In this document: positions 10,394 through 23,826 of the stretch, piece by piece
Layout of the letters: every line of letters begins with the position of its first letter
Position numbering within the stretch: the stretch's first letter is position 1
Assembly: GCA_025617375.2 (NCBI GenBank)
Contig: JAMYGW020000003.1
Span: forward strand, 1-64,000
Length of the DNA stretch: 64,000 nt
Direction of reading: 5' to 3'
Origin: Acarospora socialis
Taxonomy: Eukaryota > Ascomycota > Lecanoromycetes > Acarosporales > Acarosporaceae
The notes under the pieces: model-generated
What the model saw: only the letters and a program-made list of their open reading frames with translations
The model's database searches: none
What the model was told of the DNA's origin: nothing
Position numbers and translations under genes: made by a program

Positions 10394-10884
10394 TGGTTTG
10401 CTCCGGTTCGGATATAATGCAGTGTGGGTTACTTTCCCAGTCATTGGCGGCAGCTCGTGGGAGTCATTATTGACAGATTGTGGGAATGCCCACGACCGTG
10501 AACGCAAAGCTGTTCAGTAATGTACAGAGTAATAAGATGTAAGTAGTGTATTCATTCCACTATTACTTCTGCTGACAATTTATAGAGCTGTTGCAGGATC
10601 AGACGAGAGCGACAAAGGTATACAACTTGACTGATACTCAGGCGGCCCTGTGGCTGTGCAATGTCACTCTACAGACCACGAGCCTGTGTATGACCAAATC
10701 ATATGTAACACGTACTCCATCTTCGGGGAAATCGCGGATTGTCTCCCATTGCCGCAGACTCGAATCGCCGCAGACTCGAATGAGACTCGACCATATAAAT
10801 GCTATTCGCTCCGAGTTCATTACCAGGCATTTTACATTACACCAGCCAATGCAACGCTAAAATGCAGTACGCTATTGATGCAAT
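10394..10884. other. Intergenic region between convergent genes
   Basis: These 491 bp hold the 3' flanks of the AMSH gene and APC1. A 16-bp imperfect tandem repeat, GCCGCAGACTCGAATC, lies at about 10751-10782. No gene is recognised. Confidence 0.5.
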
Positions 10885-13800
10885 TCATATCTCGTCACTG
10901 CTAGCCACCCAGATGGCAGCTCGGAGCCCCTCGACGACCTCATTACCCAACCATCTTAGCCTACCATCCTTTTGACGTACGCCTTCTGCCCAATCAAACA
11001 GTAGCCTCAAATTCCACAATCTATCTCGATTCCCAGTCCCCAAACATGCTTTCTCAAGGACCAGTCTATCATCCACCATCGTGCCCTTTGTACCTGCATG
11101 GGCGGCACTTCCAGCATCCGGCGGAATGACGAGAGCTTGCTGTGCCTTGTCGAATCCAGCAAATACGGGCAGGTCGAAGATATACTCGAAGATCTGTCGG
11201 CTGATGTTGGAGTTCTGAGAGTCGTTCAGAGCCTGTAATGTCGCGCTGAACACTGAAGAATGAGCGTCATGTGCGGCTCTCTTACGGACGTAGATGGTTT
11301 GGTCACGCTGGAACGTGGAGACGTGAGACGGGTTATTCGCGAAATCCAAAGTAACTTGCCAATACGCCATACTGTTAGTCCTTAATCTAGCAATATCTTT
11401 GAGCTCTGGCAGCAGGCATGGCGCAGTCATAGCACGCTCAGTACCGTCTTGAAGCGTGACCAGTGCTGGCATCGACACAGGACGGTGAGTGTCAACATCG
11501 CGAGCAACAAGACAGCGTGCCTCTGCTGCCAGGACCCAAAAGTGACGGAAAGCTTGCAAATGTGCCTTGTTATCCAGCACCGAGGTCGGGAAGAGTGGGT
11601 AAAACGCGCATAGTAGGGAAGCGACCGCGATGTCCGAGGTACCGAAAGTGAAGCTGCCTCCGCCCAGGAATAACACACCGATAGCCGTGTGAGCAGCAAG
11701 ATGGCTTCCGTACGGTGTCTCGGCACTGACACGGCCATGTAACGCTCGCAGGCGACGGAAGATAAGGAGATCCCCAGACCCAGCCATTACGCAAGCAGCA
11801 GAGAGGGCTAGGAGATCCTGGCAATTCCGCACTGTAGTACGAGTGAGCTTACTATCGTAGTTATAAGTAGCCATGTTGCATATGCGCATGAATTGATCAA
11901 GGTAATGGACCAAAAGGTTGCGCACTTCGAGCGATCCGGACCCGGCGAAGCGCAACCCAATAGCGAAGCATATGCCGGCCATGATGTTGTAGAATGGCAG
12001 ATCTTCACTGTATAGGGTACGGATGCTGGTCATAGACACCCTATGTCGATAGATAGGCGGTACCACACTCTGTATCCAGTCTGACTTGGCCCCAATGTCG
12101 TCCCACATGATAAGGTGGCGGGCAAGTGTTCGGAGTAGGAAAATGTCCGGTCGGACGTATCCAAATTGGTGGACAGTATCAGGTATATCAATCTTCCGCG
12201 CCAGTGCTTCATTTTGGGTCTTCATGAAAATGAGAGCGGTCGCGATAGTGGCACCAGCAGTGGCTTTGTCGAGGATATGGACGATGTTCACCTTCTTAGT
12301 GCCCACCGCGAGGGACAGCAATCGTTCGATGATCGACATATCGTGCAGCCCTTTAAGATCTCTGCCTTTACCTAGATTTATATAACCAAGGGCAAACCCT
12401 GCAGCCAATCTGTAACCCTCATCCCGTAACGTTTCAAGGGGCGTGGAAGGATCTTCATGGTCGATGTGCTCAATCTCTGACAACATGACCTCGCTCATGC
12501 GACGGTGTTGGGTACCGCAGTAAAGTAAGCCAATACCCATGATTCCTGTCGTCTGGGTAACTGGAGATAGATTGAGCTCTGCGGCACCAGGCGGAAGCAT
12601 GCGAGTGACATGTACAGACAGCAAGCGTGTGACAAGAGTATCCATGGTACCTAGATAAGACGCGGACAGACCGAGTAGGAGGCCAATCGAGGTCATTGTA
12701 TGCTTTGGGGTCAGGTACTTAAAGGCTACCCATTTAGCGATAGACTTGAGATGACCGTTCAGGCCGAGGGCCAGCAGAAACCCAGCATGCCGGTTGTTGA
12801 GCTCTACGGGCTTGTTGAACTGAATCCAGGACGTGTCAATGCCTTTGGCGTGGCGTGAGATGCTCAGACCTGCCGAAACGCCGGCATGAAAGAATGCCCA
12901 ACAAACCTTTTCTTCGGTGAAGGCATTTCTGTCTGCAGTCACAGTATTGTTGGACGGCTTCATAACGCAACTTAGCGCAAACCCATGGATCGGAAATCTC
13001 TCGGTCAATAGTGGTACGCGTGCACTATAGTACAATAATCCTCGACCGGGAGGTATTGCTAATGTTCGGATTGCCACAGTTTGCACGAGATCTTTCTGTG
13101 CTTCTAAGAGATCCGCTTCTGACCAGTCCGGCTCTGGGTCGCAACGAGCCACTGCGGGTTTCATCGGATGGAGAAGCTTCGATGCTTCCATGAAACGACG
13201 ATCTTCGTGAAAAATCAATCTTGACAGCGATAGTCTATCTACTTCGGCTGACCCGTCGAAGGCATTGATGGTGTCAGTTTCCAGGGTAGCAATACCAATG
13301 TTATGTACATCCCGGGTAGCTTCATGGGATAGTATCATCCGAGGCGTTGGAGTCTCGCTGGAATACTTGACTGTCAATAGTAACATGCTAAGATCGTCTC
13401 TTCCCACCAACTGGAGGGCTTGCACGCCCCAATTGACAGGTGGATCCTCCTGGCAATGAACGATGGCTTCCCACAACGATGCAGCTAGACCTTCGGGTAG
13501 AGATTCGAGTAGACTCACATCCATACCGCAGTTAGTCATATCTTGGACTCGTTCGTTCGGCGTTCTGTTCACATCCAACACCCGAGAGATTAATTTTGTA
13601 AACTGAACGGTCCGGGGCGTGAGAACTGCCATTAGTCGATACGCAGCTTGCTCAACCAGAGGACCGCTCTCATATTCAGAGTTCTGGGCCGGATTGACAA
13701 GATCTAAAAGGCTCAAGAATGTGGGATTTGGATCTTGGCGGAGACAAGCTCCTATAAATGAAAGCACAGATGGTGGACCAAAAGGCTGAGCTGGAACCAT

Positions 13801-16800
13801 ATCCTTGGGTATAGCCGCTATATATGTAAGTGCAGTTCTCCGCCTCCTTGGTCGATCGAGTGTACTCACCATCTTCAAATGACCACTTTTCCATTTCGGC
13901 GTCCTCGACACTGTAGTAGGCATTCTCCTTCCAACTCCAATCAAGCCAACCGAGCCAGCAGCCTAGCTGCGCAAGAACGGGGGTTAGTCTACTGATACCC
14001 TTACGAGAAATTCCAGAACAAGCAATATCGAGTTTCGCATCCTCTTCTAGAAGATGTAGCCCAATCAATATCGTCGCCAGGGCAGTGCGCCGAACCTCTG
14101 GACTCTTTGATGTCGCTGTAGGAAGGTAACCCAGCTCCCCTGAAGCTAATTCACCGGCAGGCGACTTCAGAAACTGGCGCGCCCAAGAAGCACACTGTGT
14201 AACGAAAGGATTGCTTTTGGCTACGTTTATCGTAGGCGGGATCTCCGCAGTAGAGGATCGTGTCCAGCGTGTTAGTCCACTGACTTTCTGGGTTGAAGCG
14301 GATGACTGGTCTGCGGGTTGAGTCGTCCAATCCCAAGCAGCGGACTTTGACCATCGAGGCCCAGCACTACCCGATCCACCCTCTTGTCCCAGCATGGAGT
14401 CCCACTGTTCTAGATCAATGTTTGCACCGCTGCTGGATCTGAATAAACCTGTCTTCCTTTTCTTTGGCTTGTTAGGAATCTCTGCCTGTCCCCCATTGAC
14501 AAAGCCAACTGCCATAGCGAATAACAAGACGACCAAAGCCGTCCACTCATGCTCAACGGCTACGTCAACGGTGGTGTTAAGCCAGTTGAGTACCGTCCAC
14601 CATCCAACTAGGATACCGTCCCCACCGTGTTCACGAGTGGGCAATACGAATTGACAAAGTCTCAGAATCTTCGCGACCTGGAAGTCCTGCGGTTCCAATT
14701 GTACTTGTATTCTGTGCCTAGTACCTTCGTCATCAATGACGTCTACTTGAGCCCCAGCGGATTCGTGCTGTAGACGGACCAGTCGCTGCGGACCCTCGCT
14801 CAGTATTCTTTTCAGTCCACCTTCACGCCTTCGCGACGGTGGTACTGCAGGCCCCAGATTGAAAGGGTGATAGATGGCCAGCCTCGACGGCAACTCAACC
14901 TTTACTAGAGTACTCCAGGGCGCTTGTATTGTGATATCGACGTGACCACAGTTGACTTCACTAAGAACCAGCATACGGTGTATGCTTCCTTGGGATAGCC
15001 TGCAAGCATCAAGAACGTCGTTGCCGCGCCGCACCTCGGTCACACTTCCTACCATCGTCCCACTAGGCTCGGAGGTTGCGATAGGTTTGCCTGACTTTGC
15101 CTTCCGAGACCACCGGGGCTGTCCACGATGCTTGACCTGAGCGTTGAGCACAAGTAGTTGTCGGTCTCTCTTGTTTACGATACAGATGTAAACTGAGACT
15201 CCAGCACTTCCGTCCAAAGTTGGCGTTCGTGGCGGAAGTATTGTAAAGACTTTGTTCTCTAAAGGCTGGTTTGATGGCTGAGTCGGCTTCGGAAAGTCAA
15301 CACTCCGCATGCGGAAAGTCCCCACGTTGGTGAGTATGACTTCCTTTCGCAATCCGCCAACGGTTGTACGCCACCTGAGCTCGTCAAACTCGTCTGAGTC
15401 ACTGTCTTCGTTGACTTCGTCCATGATATCATCACCAGAACGCTCATGAGTGCTGCCATTGCCGTTACTAACATTTACATGAAAGCTGTTTGGTGGTACT
15501 GAATTTCTGCGACTTCGACTCCTGGTGTCACCAAAGCTGGCGCGACTGCTATAACCTCCAAAGGACTCTCCTCTCCTGTTGCTGCTACTGTGCAACCCTG
15601 CGGCACTAGGATGTCCTGCCACACGGTCGGTAAATGCTAGTTTATCCTGGCCTATGGATAGGTCTTCGCGTGCAAGCAGAGAGCTTACTCTTCTGGACGA
15701 CTTGGCCGGCAACCCCGGATTCTCGAATTCAGGATCCAAGTTGGAAGTCATCTCAATACTTGCGTCAAGATTGGTGTCATCTCCCGTTGACGTAATTGAA
15801 ATATTCACATTCGAGGTTCCCAGAACATTGTGGTTCCTATTCCGCGCAACAAAGCTTTCCCTCACACTGGCCGGACCTCGTCCTATTGGTGTTGTAGCGC
15901 CAGTGCCTGTGCCTGTCATCCCAAATGAACTACGCGGGCGCGATAAAGTGTCACTCGTGGATGAAGACTTTATTCTGGCGGTCCTAGAAATACCTTGCGG
16001 CTCGGAATATGTTACGGAGCTGACCGTGTACACACCAGTCTGCTCATTTGATGTCACAGCAAGTAGATAGGAGTCCGCTGGTTTGGACGAGTATTCGCTA
16101 ATCACAATCTCGTCATCCTTTGACACGTATATTAGAGCTTCAGCGAGACCTAAGGGAACCAGCTGCTGAACTCGATGGCGAGCTCCTTCTGAGACGCGGT
16201 TCGAGTCAACTGGAGGAGTTGCAACGACCAAACCCATTTCAGACATGGTGTCCGTAAGGGAGAAGAACCGCGGTAGTTTCGTCTTCGTGTCCGCTTCCTG
16301 AGAGCCAGAAGCAGCAGAAGGCCGTGAGTCAGACTGGATAGCTGGAACAGGTAAGAGACCGTAATCCGAAGGCTGTAACGTTGTATGTGAGCTCTGTGGC
16401 GTCCATCGCTGAGGTTGAGATGAAACGAATGAATTAGGTGGCACCGAATACGTTTCAGGTATTGCTGCAGGAAGGAGCTGGTCGGATAATTTGCGCTGTA
16501 ATATGAGTCCTTGCGGTGCCGGAAGCACCAGATCAACCTCGAACGGGAGGTTCAGCACATGGCTTATTCCCGACAAGAGATAGACATGAACCTGAGTCTT
16601 CAGGACTACCACCAAAGCCCTAGTACGATGTTGTCGGTGGAATGGTCGTTCAGATGTATGCTCGCCGCGATGTAAGTCCTTCCCAGCTTCAGAAATTGGT
16701 GGAGACCCTCGTGCGTGAACTTTCACGGATGACAACGACCCCGGTGCAGTCTCGTAGCCATCATGTCCCTTTGCCAATGTAGATTTGGCAGTAGCTCGGT

Positions 16801-17113
16801 GGTCGTAGGTCTTTTCCAACCTATCAGGTGCATCACGACTCGTTTCCGTAGGGAACCAGGTCAAAACAGCCTGGACCACTGCTTCGTTTTCGACTTCGAA
16901 CCGCAATACCCGTTGTATAATGCTCCCTCGCGACCAGACTACACAGTGTTGGGTAGTAACCACTTCCTCCAAGATATCCTCCTGCCCCTCAGACCCATCT
17001 GCTGTCTGCCAGTCATACTGGTCGTCCGTGACATCAGCGGGGAGTACCGATTCGGCGATGAGATACTGAAGTGCGGAGGGCTTGTGGATACCTAAGGAAG
17101 TGACGGAGGCCAT
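10885..17113 (-). CDS. apc1: Anaphase-promoting complex subunit 1
   Basis: The model has two exons, 17113-13870 and 13817-10885, with a 52-bp intron (GTGAGT ... ATATATAG), giving 2058 aa, the usual size for fungal APC1/BimE. The N-terminal half is the beta-propeller-like region with long Ser-rich inserts. The C-terminal half carries the proteasome/cyclosome repeats, visible as GLLLGLSASYLGT, GIMGIGLLYCGT, LAAGFALGYINLGKG and AHTAIGVLFLGGG (the Ala/Gly-Leu pattern of PC repeats). APC1 is the largest scaffold of the cyclosome, the ubiquitin ligase that triggers anaphase and mitotic exit. The Ser/Thr-rich loops near residues 380-620 are likely mitotic phosphorylation zones by analogy with the family. 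The gene starts 330 bp from the divergent WD-repeat gene. Confidence 0.93.
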
Positions 17114-17443
17114 GGCACAAGTCGGAGAGACTCCAGATAAGTTCGCATCGTTTTTGAAGGACGGGTGGATTCAGAAATAGATTTGTGATTTCCTGACTTT
17201 TGAATGTTGTGCGATTGCCGAATGTGGCACTCGGTGGTGGTCGAGAACGAGCCTGGTTGACGCGCCTCGCGTTTAGCTAAGTGATCAATTCAACACACGA
17301 TAGCTCCATAGCTCTGCCACGCTTGAGCCGTGGTTAGTACTCTACACACGGTGCTTCATCGACATAATCAAGTCAAAGCGCCCTAAGCTTTACTTACCTG
17401 ACATAGCCTCAAGTTGCGGCTGCCATTTGCGGCCCCTACCCAT
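17114..17443. promoter_or_regulatory. Bidirectional promoter region, apc1 / WD-repeat gene
   Basis: This 330-bp stretch separates two divergent start codons and must drive both genes. No TATA box close to either start is evident. Confidence 0.45.
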
Positions 17444-19580
17444 ATGGCCTCAAAGGCTAGGCCTCATGTGTCCCATCAAGGTGATCTGCTCCGACTAAGG
17501 TGAGTTCTATACCTCTAGAGATGCATCATATACTAAGGCTGATATTTTTCTTAGCTACGAGCTTCCGCATCGCATACACACAGCGAAAGTGTATCCAGTC
17601 CCATCACCAAACGGCTCGACTATCATAGTATACGGCCACGAGCATGGATTACGGATACTTTGGAGAGGCGGTAGACCTTTCCGGTCTGAACCTACAGAGT
17701 CACGCACAGAGAAGGAGACGCCTAAAGTCAATGGAGCGGATAAGAACACAATCATAATAATCGATTCGGATGACGAGGAACCCCCTCCAAAGGCTACAAG
17801 CACCTCACACGGCAAACCGACCTTCGAGGACGAAGAGGAGGAGTATGACCCTTCCGAACCATATCTATCCATCTTGCAGCATCTAGACATATCACTTGGG
17901 GCAGAAGTTCTGCACATGGCTTTTCCACAGGTGCCGTCGGAATCTGCTCGGTACATGTCCGCTTCGGTCCCGCCGATACTCCTACAGAAGATCGTTGTTG
18001 CATCGACGTGCTCCGACAATAGTGTGCGTCTTATCACATTGCCATTGGTACCTCCATCCCCCGCAAGTAAACTGCATACAGATTTGAGAAGCAGTCTAGC
18101 TTTCCCCGGCAACGGAAAGGGTCCTCACGGCGCCCGAATTCTAACGCTAAGTGGTAATGCTGGGCACCGAACAATTCCAAGTGGTCTCTCAGTCACCTAT
18201 ACTTCCAGAGATGCGGGTGAAGTGGAGGACGAAGGTCTCGGGGGTGGAAAAGATGACATTGATCAGCCTCAGTCATCTCCAAGAAATAGAAGGCGGTCAC
18301 CTTCGAAGAAGAACTCCAAAGTGGAACGCTCTCCAAGAGGGGCAGACTGGGATTTGCTTTTGGCATCGCACTCGCCAGAGGTATCTGGCATGCTCTTACT
18401 CTACCGCATCCCCATAACCAAGTCAGGATCTGGATCCGATTTTGATTATACGCTCTCTTCCGACAATATTTTACCGTTTCAAACCCAATATCTCCCATTT
18501 CCTGCTACCAGAGTCACCTTCAATCCCTCACTGTACCCTTCGACGCGCCATTCACAGTTACTACTTGCAAGTGCGGACGGCACCGTTAAGATCTACGACT
18601 GCTTTTCACCCAGCCGCTTACGGGGGGATAGTCGAGGCTCATGGTTAATATCGCTCCATTCACCGTCTGACAATCACGCAACCGGTACACCAAGCCGAAA
18701 ACGAATCATCGATGCAGCGTGGGTATTGGGCGGAAGGGGCATCATGGTCGTCCTTGCGGATGGCGAATGGGGAATCTGGGACCTCGAAGGTACCATGTCA
18801 GAGGCCGAGACCGCTTCAAGGCGGCGAGGTAACGGCGCTTCGAGCGTCTTGACTACCTTTGCACTCCGTGGTTGGCTTGGTAGTACAGCTGGCAGCACAG
18901 CTGGCAGCACAGCAAAGAGCTCGAACAGCAAGCCAGAAACGAAGTCCAAACTTACCCCCATGACTCCAGGTACGCGCCGAGTGCGCGAAGAGGTCCTCTT
19001 CACAGGCCCATCGGCGAACGAAACATATCACCTCAAAGGAGGCATCTGTGTTACCAAGATTGAGGACTCGAAGCGGGACAATACCACCAGTGAAGCGGTC
19101 ACGCTCTGGCACGGCACCAACGTCCTCACCATCCCGGATCTGTACTCGTACTGGGAAAATCAAGTTGCCGGTAAGGGCAACCTATTCGGTGCGAACGGCC
19201 AAAGTCGGTCCACTAAGGTCGACGACCTCAACTTGGGAGGCGAGATAACCAACTCGGTGGATCAATTACCACTTACGGCAGCGAATGGGACCTCACCCTC
19301 GCATCGAGACTTGCTAATCGCCGCCGAGCACCGACTCGTCTTCCTCACAGCACCCCTGCAGGAATCGGAGCAGAGCGACAGTAGCTCATCAGCTATGCAG
19401 GCAGAGAAACCAGACGTAGTAGACCAACAACTCTTGGCCAGAGGGGAGCTCGATGTCGGCGGCATGGAAAGGATCTTGGCAGGCATGAGCCACGGCAACG
19501 GCAATAGCAACGGCATCGTGGGCGACTTCCCGAACGGCGCAGCTGGGAAGCGGAAAGTTCTTTTCGCCGATCTGAAATGA
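17444..19580 (+). CDS. WD-repeat protein, possibly Nup37-like nucleoporin
   Basis: The model has two exons, 17444-17499 and 17555-19580, with a 55-bp intron, giving 693 aa. The protein starts MASKARPHVSHQGDLLRLS and continues into YELPHRIHTAKVYPVPSPN and STIIVYGHEHGLRILWRGGR, a first beta-propeller blade. Further blades are visible at IVVASTCSDNSVRLITLPL, LLLASADGTVKIYDCFS and GIMVVLADGEWGIWDLEG. Between them lie acidic (DSDDEEPPP, EDEEEEYDP) and basic Ser/Arg-rich inserts, a small Gly-Ser-Thr-Ala repeat and a Lys-rich nuclear-type segment. The overall pattern is a seven-blade propeller with disordered loops. The similarity to Nup37 of the nuclear pore is my recollection of the N-terminal motif and is not proved. 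The protein is soluble, with no signal peptide. Confidence 0.75.
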
Positions 19581-20517
19581 CATAATATCTACCTAGGTAC
19601 TTGTACTCTACTTGTGCTTCGTACCCTACCATCTATCCATTGCCGTTTAGCTACGGTAGTACTCACCTTAGCAATTTCAAGAATGACGATACCCAACCCG
19701 CACTCTCTCCATCTCCAACACCCGGCTGTGACACGTTACTCCTCTTCCTCCTTTCTTCGTTTGGTGCCTGAATCTCTCGAAAGAAACATTCAAAACTCGC
19801 GAGGCAAGGTGAAGCACAAGGCGAGTCCCATCCTTGAAGCTCTGTATTCCACGCGATACATCAAAATAGCACTTCCCTTCTCACGTCTCTCTTCGGAGAA
19901 GACGGGGGAGGGGAGGAGGACCCTCACACCTCGGTGGAGCAGAGGAGGCAGGTGGAGGGTCGAAGTAATGAGACGTACAGGAACTCTATCGGCTGGCTTG
20001 CTTGCTTGCGGGTTCGTTAAGTCGAATTGGTACGCAAGCAGGCGAAAGTCACGCTTCTCGCTGAGGAGCTTTCTGCGCGTCTGTTGAGATTACTACATTT
20101 ACGCTATAAGATTAATGAGTTTGGTAGGAGAGCTGCAGGTATATTCACGACGGCAAATGTGATCTTTGAATGGCTGAATTTGTGAATGTTGGATGTCTTC
20201 ATGCTGTCTATCTACCTGGCTGCTCTAAGCTTTTGGTTTTGGGAGTGTCTACGTAGGCTGAGTTGTGTTGATAATGCTGATGCTGCTGCTATGCTAACCC
20301 AGGTGTTTGGTGGAGAGCTCTCAGCGTGGAAGCGCCTCAACGTGCATATGCCCGTGTAAACGCAAGTGCGAATTCGGATACCCGCGCGCAGCGCCATCTT
20401 CCAGATGAGGACTATACCATGCTTCATCCAGCGTACCACGTACTTTTAGACCAAAGCCCGAACCGTAGCACAATGGACAATCCCGTTCCACAAGCCCTAG
20501 TCCCGTCCACCGACCTG
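19581..20517. other. Intergenic region between convergent genes
   Basis: These 937 bp lie between the 3' ends of the WD-repeat gene and eIF2A. Open frames here have no domain and unlikely composition. No RNA gene or repeat is recognised. Confidence 0.5.
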
Positions 20518-23007
20518 TCACTCATTCCACCCCAGCGAGTCCAGCTCTCTCCTAACGCTATCTTCCGTCTCCATCTTCTTGATCTGCGTGCCCTCCAACT
20601 TCTCCCCACCAGCGCGGCGCATTTTCAGGTCGTCGATGGCACGCAGCTTCTTCAGCAGCGCGCGGATCTTCTTGTCGTGCGGACTGGCGCCGCTGTCTGG
20701 CGATGTAACCGTTAGATCAGGCGGCGCTCCTGCTGCTGCTATCGTCGTGGCTATTGGTTGTGGCGTACTGGAGGGGTGATGATTTCTCTCTGAGTTGAAA
20801 GCGGATCCTCCTGCGTTGGCATGACTCGAACTTTGGTTTCGCCGGTGTCGGCTTCCGTCCCTCCGTTGCTGTGGTCGATCGCTCTGTTCCAAGTTGCCCC
20901 TTGACCGGTTTCGTTCGTGGCTCCTTCGATCTCTCCGATCGGGGCTTCGATTAGGCGTTGACGAGGTCGCGGCTCCAGCGCCATCCACGTCCGCAGACAG
21001 ACCCGCGGCCTTGTCGGCGGCCTCCTTGGCTTTCTTCGCTTCTCGTTTCTTCTTGTTCTTCAAGGCTGCCTTGGAAAGGTTCTCATCACCGTCTGCGGTG
21101 CCGGCAAGACTGACACCTCCACCTGGAGCGGCGCCGGGGAGTAAGTCTTCACCGACGACTTCCGCACCAGGTACATCTCGCCTCCGAGGCTTGCCAAATC
21201 CATTTACCCCGCTCCCAAGTGACAAACTCCCGTTGCTCACATACGCGGCGCCACCCTCGTCCTCACGCTTGAAAGCAAGTGGTGTGACAGTCCCTCGAGC
21301 GCCTGGAGGACGATAGGCCCCGGCAGGTTTGGAAGGTGTCTTGACGGTACCAAGGTATGCTAAGGCGGAAGCATGAGGTGTTGGCATGGGGTGAAGGGGA
21401 TCTTCGAGGGGATGCATAGTTGTGGATTGCGGTCTCCAGCATACATGGTACAATTCTTGGAGATCCTCGTTGTACATCAGCCCACCCCCGGCGTGCCATA
21501 TTCGCACTCCGTTGTCGACCCTGAGCCTTGGACTTGTTGTAGCTGTCAGGATGTGTTTGCCATCAGGACTCCACTCGCAGACGCTTGCATTGCTGGCTTC
21601 GATCGTACAGATCTTGAGATAGTCCTTCGACAAGTCATAGATATCCATTTGGCCCGCTAGGTTACCAAAGCCGGCGACAAGGACGAATCGACCATGAGGC
21701 GAGAAAAGGATTGTATTGCGCGGCGCGAGAGCAAAGCTGTGCGTCGCCACTGCACGAGTGTTGAAGATGGTCGTTTTTGCAGGCATGTATCCATAAACGA
21801 CACCGAACTCTTTCGAGTTGGGCGACCAAGTCACATCATGGATTGGGCCATCCTTGTCTAGACCTGTTAGCATACTCGACAGTTGATAAGAGAGTCTCTC
21901 AAGCCTACACACCAAGATCAATCCGGGAATCGAAGCCTCCATTGGCACTCAGAAGATATAAAGTGGTCTCCCCGTAGTAGCTTTTGCCTGTCTTGTCTAC
22001 CTCCGTTTGAGCAAGTACAATCAACTGCGTGCCCAAATCGTTCCACTTCAGCTGAACTTTATCGCCCTTGAAGAAATTCTTCTGAGAGACAGGAGCATCA
22101 AAGTTCGGTACGTTGAAGACCTTGACGTCAGCCGGTTGGCCCTGGAAGGTATCAGATGTGTTTGTCCAGCCTCGTAATAAACTGGCATACCTTGCGCTCC
22201 GGTATAAAGACGGCAATGGAGTGATTGTCTCCCGGAGAGATTGCAAAGTCCGACACGCCCTCCACCCGTAACTTGTTCCATACCGTGCCCAGATCTCCAC
22301 TGCGATAGAACTGCACTTCGTTCGTTACAACGCGGGCGCAGTACTGCTCATCATGGGTGTACTGTAGATTCCAACCCGTTTGAGACTTTTGCACAAATCT
22401 GCCCACCACATCGCGTGCGTCCTCGCTGTCGATCGAGTCTTCCTCCTCGACAACCCTCCAGACTTTCAGGTTCTTGACCGCATCTCCGTTGTCATCTTTC
22501 GATGGCCTTTGCCAGGTGATGACGAATGTTCCAAGAGGGGAAAAGCCTAGCTCGAAAACATTTGCCGCAGGCAGGGACGTTATGACGTGTCCCACTGAGG
22601 CATCGATAACGTTCACCCTGACAGATCATCTCAGCGAGACAGTCTTAGCAGTGATAGTACAAGCTTACTCTTCTGGCGACGCCCATGCGAAATACCGGCC
22701 ACAGGGAGAGTACGTGCAGCAACGAAGGTTCCCTTCCGGTCTGTGAAGTCACCGCCCATTAGCACCCCAAAATACGATAGAGCTGTTCGGTATAGCGAAG
22801 TTTCAACGGGTCTTGCCGGCAGAGAGACGGTTGTCATACCTTTGAAACCCGGGCAAAGGTTCGTAGACTGGTGCAGCATCAACCACTCCGATACCTCGCA
22901 GAGTCCGGTCTGTAATACACGAACGCTAATCAGCCCGGGCACCAAGTAAGGAATTGGCAGCAACCCTCGAAATGTTTCTTACATGCAAACTGAGTCGGCA
23001 CAGCCAT
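20518..23007 (-). CDS. eIF2A: Eukaryotic translation initiation factor 2A
   Basis: The model has six exons, 23007-22983, 22909-22840, 22740-22669, 22617-22191, 22141-21913 and 21863-20518, which join in phase to 722 aa. The start MAVPTQFAYRTLRGIGVVDA matches the eIF2A N-terminus, which requires the two tiny first exons. WD-type blades follow: PEGNLRCCTYSPCGRYFAWA, NVFELGFSPLGTFVITWQ, DGPIHDVTWSPNSKEFGVVY, RNTILFSPHGRFVLVAGFGN and ICTIEASNASVCEWSPDGKH. The C-terminal third has the Lys-rich helical tail (KAALKNKKKREAKKAKEAA), then an Arg/Ser-rich linker and a final helix. eIF2A is a soluble Met-tRNA-delivering factor used for alternative initiation. Five introns of 48-99 bp cluster in the first half of the gene. 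Confidence 0.93.
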
Positions 23008-23826
23008 GACTATTCAAAGTCACAGATATTGTCGAAATAGTTGATTACTCGCTCTCGTCTCCAAGGCTAGATCTACTGAGAGACACCTCGAAAAACGAGA
23101 ATTTCCTTGCTGCAACGGCTACTGCAGTTCGGTTACAGGAACGGCTGACGGCGGGCTATTGAACCTGAGCGTAGTCCTCGAGCAAAGTAAACTTATATTG
23201 TCGAGGGCCTATCGTAGCTCGAGGCCAGGAAGACTTCAGAGAGTGTCGGATGCTGAGGGTGGAGGGGGGCGGTGGTCGTGGAGGAGAAAGCACCAGGCAC
23301 ACAAAGAAAGCTGAATATCGGGCGGTGAATTGGCGTTCAAGGATCGGCAGCCACGTTGCCAAGACTTCCGGCCACGGGTTCCTGATTCATAACAGTCTTG
23401 TAAAACCTACATGTATGACAGTGACAAATACTCGAGCATGACATACAAAAAAGTTCAACATTGAATCACGTTGGCTCTGGTGATGGAATGAATTACCGTG
23501 CGTATTATCGGGTCTCACTATTTAGAGTCTTCTGCCTAATTCTCCGTGCCACGGGTCAGAATGAACCGGTGACCACGTGCCTCACATCATTGACCTCATG
23601 TACTAGAGGGTGCAACATCACAGTACCCAGCAAGTGGTATGAGCATCCTGCAATTCAGTAAATTTACTGTAGCGCGTATTGAAGCACCATCCGAAGGTGA
23701 CATGGGATATCATTTAGCAACAGGAACACGAAAGGGCAGGCAGCCAGCTGTAAACTCCCAAACAAATACCAGACCCGCAGGAAGATATTGTTTTTTCATC
23801 GCCCACTCAGCTTCTCCCTCCGCCAC
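23008..23826. other. Upstream region of eIF2A
   Basis: This is 819 bp of non-coding DNA. A G-rich stretch at about 23255-23285 (GGGTGGAGGGGGGCGGTGG) upstream of the eIF2A start could form a G-quadruplex. Nothing else is recognised. Confidence 0.4.

Noticed and set aside
19614-20087. 157-codon gene downstream of the WD-repeat gene
   Set aside because: Arg/Ser-rich low-information frame in the 3' flank with no recognisable motif.
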